Position numbers and translations under genes: made by a program. The notes beneath the pieces are model-generated. The model saw only the letters and a program-made list of their open reading frames with translations, was not told the DNA's origin and made no database searches. Shown piece by piece: positions 52,762-61,142 of a stretch of DNA of 64,000 nt. Every line of letters starts with the position of its first letter. Position 1 is the first letter of the stretch. This DNA comes from Paraperibacillus esterisolvens (GTDB taxonomy: Bacteria > Bacillota > Bacilli > Bacillales > DSM-1321), in contig NZ_CP143545.1 of assembly GCF_046237625.1 (NCBI RefSeq), positions 1,984,001 to 2,048,000 of the forward strand, given 5' to 3'.

Positions 52762-53190
52762 ATGGATTGCTTTGGCTGCAGGCTGGCAAATGGGAAAGAA
52801 CATATATTTTCTGTATATGAAGACTACTGGGTGAACGGCTTTTTAGATCATGATCCATGGAATGAGGGACATGTGCTGATCATGCCGAAGGAACATGCAA
52901 GGTACATAGAGGACATGGATGAAGAAACACAGTCAGCGCTTATGCAAGCAGCTTCTATCCTATCAAAGGCTGTGAAGCAGCTGTCTCGTCCTGACGGAAT
53001 AAGTATCTGCCAGAATGGCGGTACATTTGATGAGCTTACTCATTTTCATATGCATATTGTACCCCGTTATGATGGGGAGGACTTTGCTTCCTTTTATTCA
53101 GAATCCGAGTGGGAAAATCATCATTTAAAGAATACACTTTCTCTGACCCAGGAGAAATTAAAGAAAATCATCTCCCGCTTAAAGGGATGA
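52762..53190 (+). CDS. HIT-family nucleotide-binding protein
   Basis: The 142-aa histidine-triad protein has the catalytic motif HFHMHIVP in the C-terminal half and the opening CFGCRLANGKEHIFSVYEDY with a CxxC that could bind zinc. HIT proteins hydrolyse or transfer nucleotidyl groups, for example from dinucleoside polyphosphates or AMP-amides. The ATG at 52762 follows GGGGGGTAACGGA; the upstream ATG at 52738 overlaps the NUDIX stop. Second gene of a NUDIX-HIT pair. Confidence 0.93.
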   Translation: MDCFGCRLANGKEHIFSVYEDYWVNGFLDHDPWNEGHVLIMPKEHARYIEDMDEETQSALMQAASILSKAVKQLSRPDGISICQNGGTFDELTHFHMHIVPRYDGEDFASFYSESEWENHHLKNTLSLTQEKLKKIISRLKG

Positions 53191-53198
53191 AAGACTAT

Positions 53199-53224
53199 AA
53201 AAAGCTCCCTGCCGCCAGGGAGCC
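53199..53224 (-). terminator. Terminator of the RsbR-like gene
   Basis: On the minus strand GGCTCCCTG/CAGGGAGC stem with GCGG loop is followed by TTTTTA. It lies between the convergent HIT and RsbR-like genes. Confidence 0.85.
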
Positions 53225-53236
53225 AACTCAAAAAAA

Positions 53237-54067
53237 TTATTCAAAAGAAACATACTGCTTAAGGGTCTGCTGAAGGGTCCCTTTCGTTTCAGCCAGATTC
53301 TCTAAGCTCACGCCGCTATGGATCATCCTGCGGACAAGCTCTGCACGCAGCCCTGAAATGACAGCATCACAACCCATCATCTGGATTCCGGTAATGATTT
53401 TCTGAAGGTGGATAATCTCATTTTGTTCCATGGTGGCGATTCCGGATAGATCGAGGATCAGCTTTTGAAGTTTCAGGTTGAAGATCTCGGTAAGAACCTT
53501 TTCTTCTATAATATTCATCCGATAGGTATCCATCATCCCAATCAGTGGAAGAACAGCAACAGAGGAGCTGATGGGAATGATGGGAACAGAAAGGCCTTCC
53601 ACGAGCTTTCTCTGGGAGGTCAGCAATTCATCCCTGTAATTGGAATAGTTGATCATAAACGTATTAAGGAATTGATCGATACTGTCATTGACACTCTTCT
53701 CAAGAGCAAAGAAATCCTCAATTTCAATATCTCTTAAAATGGTTTTTTCATATTGATGCAGAAAATGCCAAAGGGTCCTGCGGATCGCCTGCACCCATTC
53801 GAGCTTGAATGCCAAAGTCAGAGAATGTTCCGCCCAGGCGGCACCTTCTTGTTCCGCAAACCGGATCAGCTCTTCGTCCTTTTGTTCGACGATGTAAATG
53901 ACTAGCCTTTGCGCATTTTTCAGCAGGTCGATATTTCCTTTATTAAGTATATCCCTTATTTTAGTCGCAACATTGACAGCCTCTGTCAGTAATTTTTTTT
54001 CGAAGTCAGCATTGTTTTCGCGTATGAACTTAGTTAAATCTTCCTGCTCGTTTAAAACAATACTCAT
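53237..54067 (-). CDS. RsbR-type stressosome protein (RsbT co-antagonist)
   Basis: The 276-aa protein has an N-terminal non-heme-globin-like sensory region (1-~150) and a C-terminal STAS domain (~165-276) with VPIIPISSSVAVLPLIGMMD, LDLSGIATMEQNEII and a conserved GCDAVISGLR. This is the architecture of the RsbR paralogues of the B. subtilis stressosome, which hold RsbT until stress. The ATG at 54067 follows GGGGAGAATTTCCT. rsbS and rsbT are not adjacent, so it is an orphan paralogue expected to join stressosomes encoded elsewhere. Confidence 0.9.
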   Translation of the reverse strand: MSIVLNEQEDLTKFIRENNADFEKKLLTEAVNVATKIRDILNKGNIDLLKNAQRLVIYIVEQKDEELIRFAEQEGAAWAEHSLTLAFKLEWVQAIRRTLWHFLHQYEKTILRDIEIEDFFALEKSVNDSIDQFLNTFMINYSNYRDELLTSQRKLVEGLSVPIIPISSSVAVLPLIGMMDTYRMNIIEEKVLTEIFNLKLQKLILDLSGIATMEQNEIIHLQKIITGIQMMGCDAVISGLRAELVRRMIHSGVSLENLAETKGTLQQTLKQYVSFE

Positions 54068-54722
54068 AGGAAATTCTCCCCTCTCAATTATATGCAACAT
54101 ATAATATTTCGACATATAAGGAGAAATTCCTTTTTTCTAAATTCCTGTTTTTAATGTAAATTCCATATTATCGTTTGCTTTTTCATTTCGGCAGTATCGG
54201 CAAACATATACTCTCCTCAAAAAATATTCTGAAGAGTACACCTTCATACACTTTACACAGCGGATATAGGATGAAGTTGAAACGGCCATCTGCAAGCCTC
54301 CTCATTCATTTTCCCCATCATCATATTGAGCCGCCTTTGTAAATGTGCCCAAAGAAACAAAAAAAGGGACCGGATTTATTCCCAGTCCCCAAACTATTAT
54401 TGATTTTCTTTTGGGAAAGCTGCTTTATCTGCTTTAGACCAGTTACCTGAACATTGAGTTATACATAAGTATTATTTGGCAGGCACCGCTTTCCGTTTTT
54501 TATAAGGAAGCAGCGGGACAGGTGAGCCTCCCAGGCAAAACCGGGGAGGCTCACCGCCCGCCCCGCGGAAAGCGAGTGCAGTGCGGAAATCTACTTTTTA
54601 ATTCAACAGCCGCAATATATGCGAAAACAGCCATAAATAAAGTGGTTTGTAAAATGATGTATCAGGATATTTAAAAAGCTTTTGGGCTGTGGTACAATGA
54701 AACAGAAAATTGAATAAACGGA
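54068..54722. other. Intergenic region with gene debris, an orphan terminator and a repeat
   Basis: A minus-strand terminator at 54358-54391 (GGGGACTGGG against CCGGTCCC then TTTTTTTG) is directly preceded on that strand by a short protein-like tail (CSGNWSKADKAAFPKENQ, stop at 54397-54399). Its upstream part is cut by a TAA, so it is the 3' end of a lost gene. A GC-rich repeat follows at 54478-54615. A candidate promoter for thiT has TACAAT at 54693-54698. Confidence 0.45.
54478..54615. repeat. Bacillus-type GC-rich palindromic intergenic repeat
   Basis: Nested inverted repeats: outer arms CGCTTTCCG (54487-54495) and CGGAAAGCG (54566-54574), inner arms GGTGAGCCTCCC (54521-54532) and GGGAGGCTCACC (54543-54554). 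The internal GCGGGACAGGTGAG string is typical of a repeat scattered through Bacillus intergenic DNA. Its GC content contrasts with the flanks. A remnant of the same family lies at 17946. Confidence 0.7.
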
Positions 54723-54809
54723 ACACAAGGGGAGCGTTTAAGCTGAGAGTGAATAGCCTGCTATTCTGACCCTTCGAACCTGTTAGATAATTCTAGCGCA
54801 GGGATGTGT
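54723..54809 (+). promoter_or_regulatory. TPP (THI-element) riboswitch
   Basis: The conserved TPP aptamer blocks are present: GGGGAGC, GCTGAGAG, the TGACCCTTCGAACCTG junction and GCGCAGGGATGTG. The P1 stem ACACA (54723-54727) pairs with TGTGT (54805-54809). It is followed by a terminator hairpin and the thiamine transporter gene, so thiamine pyrophosphate should stop transcription. Confidence 0.95.
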
Positions 54810-54824
54810 ATGAACACGTGAAGA

Positions 54825-54860
54825 AGACCTTTCTGATTACAGGTCTCCCTTTTGTTTCGT
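54825..54860 (+). terminator. Expression-platform terminator of the TPP riboswitch
   Basis: AGACCT (54825-54830) pairs with AGGTCT (54841-54846), followed by CCCTTTTGTTT. It is placed between the aptamer and the thiT start, as expected for transcriptional attenuation. Confidence 0.75.
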
Positions 54861-54886
54861 TATGGAATGAAGAGGGGGATTTTTTT

Positions 54887-55492
54887 ATGGGGAAAAAATT
54901 AAAGTTAAACACCATGATCGAGGCTGCATTTTTTGCTGGATTTGCTTTTGTACTGGATATGCTGCCATCCATCAAACTGGGTCCATGGATTTCAATTGCA
55001 ATTGCCATGGTTCCGATATTCATCGTGGCATTCCGCTGGGGCTTTAAAGCAAGCGTTGCTGCCGGTTTTTTATGGGGACTCCTGCAAATTGTCCTGGGTG
55101 ATGCCGACGATATCCTTTCACCGCTGCAGGGCTTCATTGAGTACTTTATTGCTTTCTCCTTCATAGGATTCGCCGGCCTGTTTTATGGGCCGATCCAAAA
55201 GGCGCTCCATGGCGGCAGCAAAAAAAGAGCTTTGCTGTTTATTTCACTGGCTGTCCTGGCAGGCAGCCTGGCCAGATATTTCTGGCATTTCCTCGCCGGC
55301 ATCATATTCTGGGGCATATATGCACCAGATGGGATGTCACCAGTCTTGTATTCTCTTATCGTTAACGGCGGAACCATGATCGGATCTGCGGTACTCTGCG
55401 CACTTGTCCTGAACCTGCTCATTGGCAGTGCGCCGCGCATCATCAAGCAAAAACAGACAGGTTCGAATAAAGTAAGCAGAAAAGCTGTTTAA
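54887..55492 (+). CDS. thiT: Energy-coupling-factor thiamine transporter S component
   Basis: The 201-aa integral membrane protein has about six helices and the ThiT/YuaJ pattern: LNTMIEAAFFAGFAFVLDML at the start, SIKLGPWISIAIAMVPIF, and the thiamine-binding region with EYFIAFSFIGFAGLF. It captures thiamine for ECF-type uptake with shared EcfAA'T units. The frame opens at 54806 inside the riboswitch, but the ATG at 54887 with AGAGGGGG upstream is the real start. TPP riboswitch control fits the role. Confidence 0.95.
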   Translation: MGKKLKLNTMIEAAFFAGFAFVLDMLPSIKLGPWISIAIAMVPIFIVAFRWGFKASVAAGFLWGLLQIVLGDADDILSPLQGFIEYFIAFSFIGFAGLFYGPIQKALHGGSKKRALLFISLAVLAGSLARYFWHFLAGIIFWGIYAPDGMSPVLYSLIVNGGTMIGSAVLCALVLNLLIGSAPRIIKQKQTGSNKVSRKAV

Positions 55493-55500
55493 AGCATAGA

Positions 55501-55528
55501 AAAGGAGGGGATATCCCTCCTTTTTTTA
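55501..55528 (+). terminator. Terminator of thiT
   Basis: AAAGGAGGG/CCCTCCTTT stem with loop GATAT, then TTTTTT. Confidence 0.92.
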
Positions 55529-55630
55529 TGTGGAAAATATCTCTGTCTGACTTATATTCCGGGATACAGAACAGGCACCTATACTGAGCGTCTGTCATAG
55601 TTTAGAGGGAGTTGATGAAGAAAGGACTGG

Positions 55631-56107
55631 ATGCACATGTATTATGAACCTTATTACGCTTATTATGATGATTATTATAATTATGACTATGACTATGACG
55701 GATATGACTATTATGATGAAACAATAAGACAGCAGATTCCCGGCAGCTTTCCCGGCGGATTTCCAGGGGGATTTCCCGGCGGGACCCCAGGCGGCTATCC
55801 GGGCGGACAGCCTGGCGGCTTCCCCGGTTACCAGGGTGGAGGCGGACAGCAGCAGACAGTACAATTGCCGCCGCCGCCGGCTTTCACCCCTCAGCAGCCA
55901 ACAGCACAAGCCTTTGCAGTAGATCCGGGCGGCATCAGAAGGTGCCTGTACCGCAACACCTATGTCTGGCTGAATAACGGCAGCAGCTTTTGGTTTTATC
56001 CAACGTTCGTAGGAAGAACATCTATTGCCGGCTTCCGCTGGAGAGGCTTTGGATGGGTATACTACGGTACCAACCTGAGACGAATCCGTTCTTTTCAATG
56101 TTTCTGA
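55631..56107 (+). CDS. Tyr-rich / PGG-repeat protein with C-terminal aromatic domain
   Basis: A 158-aa protein in three parts: a very Tyr/Asp-rich N-terminus (MHMYYEPYYAYYDDYYNYDY), a low-complexity region of FPGG/YPGG repeats (residues ~40-70) and QQ/PP linkers, and a compact C-terminal domain rich in Trp/Tyr/Arg (CLYRNTYVWLNNGSSFWFYP ... GWVYYGTNLRRIRSFQC). Proteins of this build are common in Bacillus, often poorly labelled as transporters; coat- or surface-associated roles are plausible but unproven. There is no signal peptide. The start is 55631 or the ATG at 55637. An almost perfect terminator follows. Confidence 0.75.
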   Translation: MHMYYEPYYAYYDDYYNYDYDYDGYDYYDETIRQQIPGSFPGGFPGGFPGGTPGGYPGGQPGGFPGYQGGGGQQQTVQLPPPPAFTPQQPTAQAFAVDPGGIRRCLYRNTYVWLNNGSSFWFYPTFVGRTSIAGFRWRGFGWVYYGTNLRRIRSFQCF

Positions 56108-56142
56108 GGTAAAGAACGGCAGATTGGATTCGCATAGGCTAC

Positions 56143-56177
56143 GAAAAGTCCTTCATCTTCCAGATGAAGGACTTTTC
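56143..56177 (+). terminator. Perfect 15-bp hairpin after the PGG-repeat gene
   Basis: GAAAAGTCCTTCATC and GATGAAGGACTTTTC with a TTCCA loop. A further half-copy (AAAAGTCCTTCATC) follows at 56197-56210. The T-run is short (TTTTC). Confidence 0.75.
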
Positions 56178-56178
56178 A

Positions 56179-56646
56179 CATTCGCAAGTGGGACTAAAAA
56201 GTCCTTCATCCCTCTAAAAGCCCTTTACCTGCCGATAACCTTCCCGGCCTTCTCAACAACCTTCGGGAAGTGCAGATACAGGAACGGGCAGCCTATAACT
56301 AAAATACTGAACCTGCCAGCCTATTAATTTACAAAGTTAGATACCTATACATTTATATATAAAGATTTATAATAATGATAAAGAGATTTGAAAACGCTTT
56401 TATAAAAAGCAAAGGTTCATTTAAGTGAAATAGATATTCCTTGCGTCCAGTTCCGGGATTAAACAAGTTTAGGGGTAAAAAAAATGGAGCAGCAAGCTGC
56501 ATCGGTCGTTGATGAAGCATTATTTTTACATAGTTGAGGGGTATAAAGGCTTTCTTCTGTTTTGATAACGCTTTTTACAGTCTAACTGTATTTCAAGTCA
56601 ATATTCTATTTTAATTTAGGTAGTTATTTTTTAAGGTGCTGCTTCT
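56179..56646. other. Intergenic region with cre-like site upstream of the gmu-like genes
   Basis: TTGAAAACGCTTTTA at 56388-56402 matches the catabolite-responsive element consensus WTGNAANCGNWNNCW at all but one fixed position; a weaker copy is around 56561-56577. These would place the downstream sugar genes under CcpA. No gene is seen in the stretch. Confidence 0.45.
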
Positions 56647-56798
56647 ATGAACAAGTATGAAGCGATCTCCGTTGAGATCAGAAAAAGAATAAAGAAAGGA
56701 TATTTTTCATAAACCAGCCGATTCCGGATGAATATTCGTTTTCGTTTTCCAGGCATCCGAATGATAAGTTTGAGGTAACGACCGTAAATCTCAGGTAA
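56647..56798 (+). pseudogene. Decayed GntR-family regulator (GmuR-like), internally deleted
   Basis: The ATG at 56647 starts MNKYEAISVEIRKRIKKGYF, the opening of GntR/HutC-type regulators, and stops at a TAA. A shifted frame continues NQPIPDE and then jumps to SFSRHPNDKFEVTTVNLR and a TAA at 56796-56798, the very C-terminal end of the UTRA effector domain. Some 200 residues in between are missing. Its place directly before the fructokinase and ManA genes is that of gmuR in the B. subtilis glucomannan operon. Confidence 0.65.
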
Positions 56799-56813
56799 TA
56801 GGGGGAGTCTTTT

Positions 56814-57683
56814 ATGTTAGGAGCAATAGAGGCAGGCGGAACAAAATTTGTCTGTGCGGTAGGAGATGAATCGGGAAAGGTACTGGATAAAGTCCAGATA
56901 CCGACCACCGTGCCGGCGGAAACGATGCCGGGAGTGATCCAGTTTTTCAAAGAGCATCAGATTGAGGCAATCGGGATTGGCTCTTTCGGACCAATCGATA
57001 TCAATAGGGAGAGTGCGTCATACGGGAATATAACCTCCACACCAAAGCTGGGATGGAGCGATTATCCGCTTCTTGGTACAATCCAGGATGCTTTTTCGGT
57101 ACCTGTAGGATTCAATACGGATGTGAATGCAGCTGCGCTTGGGGAAGCGGTTTATGGCGCGGCCAAGGGACTGGACAGCTGCCTTTATATTACAGTCGGC
57201 ACAGGAATCGGAGCCGGAGCAGTGGTCCAGGGAAAGCTGGTCCAGGGACTGAGCCACCCGGAAATGGGTCATATCCTTGTCCGCCGCCATCCACAGGATA
57301 CCTTTGCAGGTAAATGTCCTTTCCATAAAGACTGTCTGGAGGGGCTTGCTGCAGGACCGGCCATTGAAGCCCGGTGGGGCGCCAAGGGCTTTGATCTTGT
57401 GGAACGTAAAGAGGTATGGGAGATGGAGGGCTATTATCTGGCGCAGGCACTGATGCAGTACATTTTGATTCTCTCGCCAAAACGGATCATTATGGGCGGC
57501 GGAGTCATGAACCAACAGCAGATTTTCAGCTCAATCTATAAAAACCTGGAAGCGCTGGTTAATGATTATGTCGAGCTTCCTGAGCTTTCCGAGTATATTG
57601 TCAGCCCGGGTTTGCAAGATCTCGCAGGAATAACAGGTTCCTTGCTTCTCGCGAAAGAAGCGCTCATGAATGAAAATCGATAA
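56814..57683 (+). CDS. gmuE: ROK-family fructokinase (GmuE-like)
   Basis: The 289-aa protein has the N-terminal phosphate motif IEAGGTKFVCAVGDE, the ITVGTGIGAGAVVQG glycine-rich segment, and a ROK zinc site in HPEMGHILVRRH ... CPFHKDCLEG. It phosphorylates fructose (or mannose/glucose) with ATP. AGGGGGAGTC precedes the ATG. It lies 15 bp before manA; the order regulator remnant-fructokinase-mannose isomerase matches gmuR-E-F of B. subtilis. With the repressor destroyed, expression may be constitutive or only CcpA-controlled. Confidence 0.88.
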   Translation: MLGAIEAGGTKFVCAVGDESGKVLDKVQIPTTVPAETMPGVIQFFKEHQIEAIGIGSFGPIDINRESASYGNITSTPKLGWSDYPLLGTIQDAFSVPVGFNTDVNAAALGEAVYGAAKGLDSCLYITVGTGIGAGAVVQGKLVQGLSHPEMGHILVRRHPQDTFAGKCPFHKDCLEGLAAGPAIEARWGAKGFDLVERKEVWEMEGYYLAQALMQYILILSPKRIIMGGGVMNQQQIFSSIYKNLEALVNDYVELPELSEYIVSPGLQDLAGITGSLLLAKEALMNENR

Positions 57684-57698
57684 GCAGGAGGATATAGT

Positions 57699-58643
57699 GT
57701 GCAGCCATTATTTTTAAAGCCGGTTTTCCAGGAAAGAATCTGGGGCGGAACGGCATTGAGAGACAAATTTGGTTACTCCATCCCTTCAGAGAAGACAGGG
57801 GAATGCTGGGCCATTTCAGCTCATCCGAATGGGCCGTCCTTTGTTGAAAATGGCCCGCATGCAGGAATGTCCCTGAACGGACTTTGGAAGGCGGAGCCCG
57901 GTCTTTTTGGGAACCCAACCAAAGAAGTGTTTCCGCTGCTCACCAAGATCCTGGATGCCGCCATGGATCTCTCGGTACAGGTTCATCCAGATGATACATA
58001 TGCAGCCCAGCATGAAAAAGGAGAATTAGGCAAGACAGAATGCTGGTATATTGTGGACTGTAAAGAAGATGCAGACATGATTTTCGGCCACACAGCCTCC
58101 ACCAGGGAAGAGCTTGAGAAAAAAATTGAGGAGGGAAAGTGGGACGAATTACTCCGCAGAGTAAAGATCAAGCCGGGAGACTTTTTTTATGTTCCAAGCG
58201 GTACCATCCATGCATTGCTAGAGGGAACACTTGTCCTGGAAATCCAGCAGAGCTCTGATACCACATACCGTGTGTTTGATTACAACCGGAGGGACGACAA
58301 AGGAAATCTTCGGGAATTGCATTTGGACAAAGCGATTGATGTAACTACCATACCCCACGAAGATTGCAGGAATACTAATCAGTCTGAATCAGTGCCAGGC
58401 GCGGAAATCACTTCCTTTATCCAATCAGAGTTTTTCTCCGTTTCTGAATGGGATGTAAAAGGAAAAGCTTCTTTATCTTATCCAGAAACCTATTTGCTTG
58501 CCAGTGTCATAGAAGGTTCCGGAACCTTGGGTGCTGATGGCGAAGTCTATAAACTTAATAAGGGGCAGCACTTTATCGTTCCAATCGGCATAAAAGAACT
58601 GACGATTGAAGGCGATTGCCGGCTGATTGTATCACACCCTTAA
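57699..58643 (+). CDS. manA: Mannose-6-phosphate isomerase, class I
   Basis: The 314-aa cupin has the opening QPLFLKPVFQERIWGGTALR, metal ligands in SVQVHPDD (Gln, His) and ETEC-like KTECWYIVD, and the active-site PSGTIHAL. It interconverts mannose-6-phosphate and fructose-6-phosphate. GTG start at 57699 with CAGGAGG upstream. It is coupled to the fructokinase gene by a 15-bp gap and corresponds to GmuF of the glucomannan operon. Confidence 0.95.
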   Translation: MQPLFLKPVFQERIWGGTALRDKFGYSIPSEKTGECWAISAHPNGPSFVENGPHAGMSLNGLWKAEPGLFGNPTKEVFPLLTKILDAAMDLSVQVHPDDTYAAQHEKGELGKTECWYIVDCKEDADMIFGHTASTREELEKKIEEGKWDELLRRVKIKPGDFFYVPSGTIHALLEGTLVLEIQQSSDTTYRVFDYNRRDDKGNLRELHLDKAIDVTTIPHEDCRNTNQSESVPGAEITSFIQSEFFSVSEWDVKGKASLSYPETYLLASVIEGSGTLGADGEVYKLNKGQHFIVPIGIKELTIEGDCRLIVSHP

Positions 58644-59161
58644 ATATGACAGGAAAAGTGCAAGTATTCTGTAATAAGGACAAGTGAATGTACCTTTTTA
58701 TGGCAAAGTAGATGATTGTCTTTAATGTCAGACATTAAATAAAAATCAAGTACATCACTTGTAAATAGTGGTGTACTTTTTTATATATAAGACCTCTAAA
58801 TGACCACACGAATGAATGTATCCGTACTGTTCAGGTGATAAAAAATTAAGTTTTTCTTTTTACGCTATTCAAAAAGGTCGTGATGAATAGAAGCTTTTTA
58901 TATCAGCTAAGAAAGAATGAAAATATTACAATCGGTCGGGTTGATAGTGTTGACCCCCAGTGCGGCAATACTTGACTGTGTTGGGGGTCAGTCACTGTAA
59001 TCAAAAACACTGGTCTTAATCTATTTAATTCATTGCTTTAACTTATATGTTCATAACACGATTAAAAATAAATTATATTTATCCTATTTTTACAAAAAAT
59101 TAATATTTCAATCATTTTATGATGCTATAGTAACAGTTAATACAACTATAGGGGGCCTATA
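58644..59161. other. Intergenic region with terminator and a long-range inverted repeat
   Basis: A terminator at 58748-58783 (AAGTACATCAC/GTGGTGTACTT, then TTTTTA) ends manA. At 58951-58959 and 58982-58990, TGACCCCCA and TGGGGGTCA form a perfect 9-bp inverted repeat around 22 nt with no T-run, possibly a mobile-element end or protein-binding site. The remainder is AT-rich with no gene. Confidence 0.5.
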
Positions 59162-60538
59162 ATGAAACGCATTTTTTCAATATCACTCTGTACAACATTA
59201 TTAGCAAGCTCACTTTTAGCGGGAGCATCCTCAGCTAAATCTAATATTGATGTGAAAAAATATTCAGTTAGCGTCAATTCTCATTTTTACGCACCTGCAC
59301 ATGATTCAGTTTCTGACGTATTTCCTTATGGATTTGTTGGAGGCTTTGGCTCTGCACTAGCCTTCAAATCATACGACAAGAAAACCGGGGAATTTGAATT
59401 TTATGCCCTGACAGACCGTGGTCCAAACGGCGATGCACCAACCTTCTTAGAAAATGGACAAACATCAGCAAGTAAGTATTTTCTATCACCAACATTCAAA
59501 CCGCAAATTGGGATTTTAAAGATAAAAAAAGGTAAAGCACAAATTAATGAAAGTATTAAATTAAAAAATAAAAATAACTCTTATATTACAGGACTACCAA
59601 TTGCTCCTGGTAAAACAGGTTCTTCTCTAGAAATTCCACTTTTACCAACAATGGAAAAACTAAACTATGATCCTGACGGTATGGACCCAGAAGGAATTTC
59701 TGTAGATAAACAAGGAAATTTCTGGATTTCTGATGAATACGGTCCATTCATCGCGAAATTTACAAATAATGGTCAGTTAGTACAAAAACTTCAACCAGGT
59801 AACGGTCTACCAGAAATCTTGAAATATCGAATTCCAAACCGTGGCATGGAGGGATTAAGTATTAGCCCTAGCGGAAAGGTTTTTTCTTCCGTACAAAGTA
59901 TTTTAGATATTAACGGAGAGACAAACAATGCCCTATTTACACGTATTGTTGTTTTTGATCCAAAGAGTAACAAAACAAAAATGTATGCTTACCCAGTCAA
60001 TATGTCAAAATTTAAAAAAGCTATGGACTTAAAAATTGGTGACATTTTTGCAGTAAGTGATAAGCAGCTTCTAGTTATTGAGCAAGGCAAGGATATTAAT
60101 GGCGAGATGAGAAACGTTATTAACCTTGTCGATCTTACAAAAGCAACAGACCTAACCAATAAAAAAGTTAATGGAAAAGAGCTTGAAACAATTAGCGATC
60201 CTGCAGAATTGAAAAAGCTTAACATTCAAATGCCCTCTACGAAGGAAATTCTTAATCTCCGCGAGCACGGGTGGGATATGGAAAAAGCTGAGGGCTTAAC
60301 ATTACTTCCTGATCGTAAAACCTTAGCCATCGTAAATGACAACGACTTTGGTGTCGCAGTCTCAACGGATAACGGTGAAAAGATTACTGACTTAAGCTAT
60401 GAATCTTTAACAAAGAAATGGACTTTAGATTCAAAAGAAATACCAACTAATGTGAAATTTTCTACTAATTCACCTACTGAACGAAAAAATGTGGTATGGC
60501 TCTTCACAATTCCAGAGCTTACTAAGTTACTGAAATAA
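59162..60538 (+). CDS. Secreted protein, esterase-like activity of phytase family
   Basis: The 458-aa protein has a signal peptide at 1-25 (KR, core IFSISLCTTLLASSLLA, cleavage near SSA) and the phytase-like beta-propeller features GFGSALAFKS, FYALTDRGPNGDAP, GMDPEGISVDKQGNFWISDE, GMEGLSISPSGKVF and AEGLTLLPDRKTLAIVNDND. The family is found in secreted proteins with esterase-like or phosphatase activity; the substrate is not known. AT-rich codon use (runs of AAA, AAT, TTA) is unlike the neighbouring gmu genes, and the gene splits that locus, so it is probably a horizontal insertion. A GGGGGCC ribosome site precedes the ATG. Confidence 0.85.
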   Translation: MKRIFSISLCTTLLASSLLAGASSAKSNIDVKKYSVSVNSHFYAPAHDSVSDVFPYGFVGGFGSALAFKSYDKKTGEFEFYALTDRGPNGDAPTFLENGQTSASKYFLSPTFKPQIGILKIKKGKAQINESIKLKNKNNSYITGLPIAPGKTGSSLEIPLLPTMEKLNYDPDGMDPEGISVDKQGNFWISDEYGPFIAKFTNNGQLVQKLQPGNGLPEILKYRIPNRGMEGLSISPSGKVFSSVQSILDINGETNNALFTRIVVFDPKSNKTKMYAYPVNMSKFKKAMDLKIGDIFAVSDKQLLVIEQGKDINGEMRNVINLVDLTKATDLTNKKVNGKELETISDPAELKKLNIQMPSTKEILNLREHGWDMEKAEGLTLLPDRKTLAIVNDNDFGVAVSTDNGEKITDLSYESLTKKWTLDSKEIPTNVKFSTNSPTERKNVVWLFTIPELTKLLK

Positions 60539-60550
60539 AGAAGTAAATAA

Positions 60551-60584
60551 AGCAGTGAAGCTATAGTCTTCGCTGCTTAATTTT
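60551..60584 (+). terminator. Terminator of the phytase-like gene
   Basis: AAGCAGTGAAG and CTTCGCTGCTT pair with one mismatch around CTATAGT, then AATTTT. Confidence 0.75.
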
Positions 60585-60680
60585 AAGATCTAGAACTTGA
60601 TCTCAGTTTGATAGACTCATCGGATGGCATACGTACAAAAGCGATATTATAAGCCATTGTCTTTGGTATTTCTAATTCCG

Positions 60681-61137
60681 TTACTGATTCCAAATATCAT
60701 GTCTTTTCCAATAAAACCGTGCAATTTCGAATTTCTCTAGAACACGTTTATCCACTAACTCATTTTTAAATTTCAAAGTTCTGGTGAAATGTTGTATTTC
60801 ACCACTAATATTAATTGTGACTAAAAAATCTGTAGTCATCTCAGCTCGTTCACTAGTTTTTAGATTAGCAGGGTGTTTTATTCCTAGTTCATCTGATAAC
60901 AATTGTTTCTTCTGTAATAACGGAAACTGATCTCTAATGTCTACAACTGAGTCGGGGTATTCAACAAATAGTAGTAGTAGTTTCTTTCTAAATTTGAAAG
61001 AAATTCATGTTGTCTCGGGATTTTATACCTTTCAATTTCGTTGAACGATCCAATGATGGAACCTCTAGGATCTTAATCCATAGCTTATAATCAATACCTG
61101 TACCCTGTCCAAGACCTTCTTTCAGTTTCCTTTCCAT
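60681..61137 (-). pseudogene. tnsA: Frameshifted and truncated Tn7-type tnsA (transposase endonuclease subunit)
   Basis: From 61137 the minus strand reads MERKLKEGLGQGTGIDYKLW then VPSLDRSTKLKGIKSR, the standard opening of TnsA. After one or more frameshifts it continues through a region reading SVVDIRDQFPLL to ELGIKHPANLKTSERAEMTT ... DFLVTIN, LVDKRVLEKFEIARFYWKR, stopping at 60681. This matches the catalytic N-terminal half of TnsA, which cuts the 5' ends of Tn7-like elements. The C-terminal domain and all other tns genes are missing, so this is a relic of a Tn7-like transposon. Confidence 0.75.
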
Positions 61138-61142
61138 TGATG

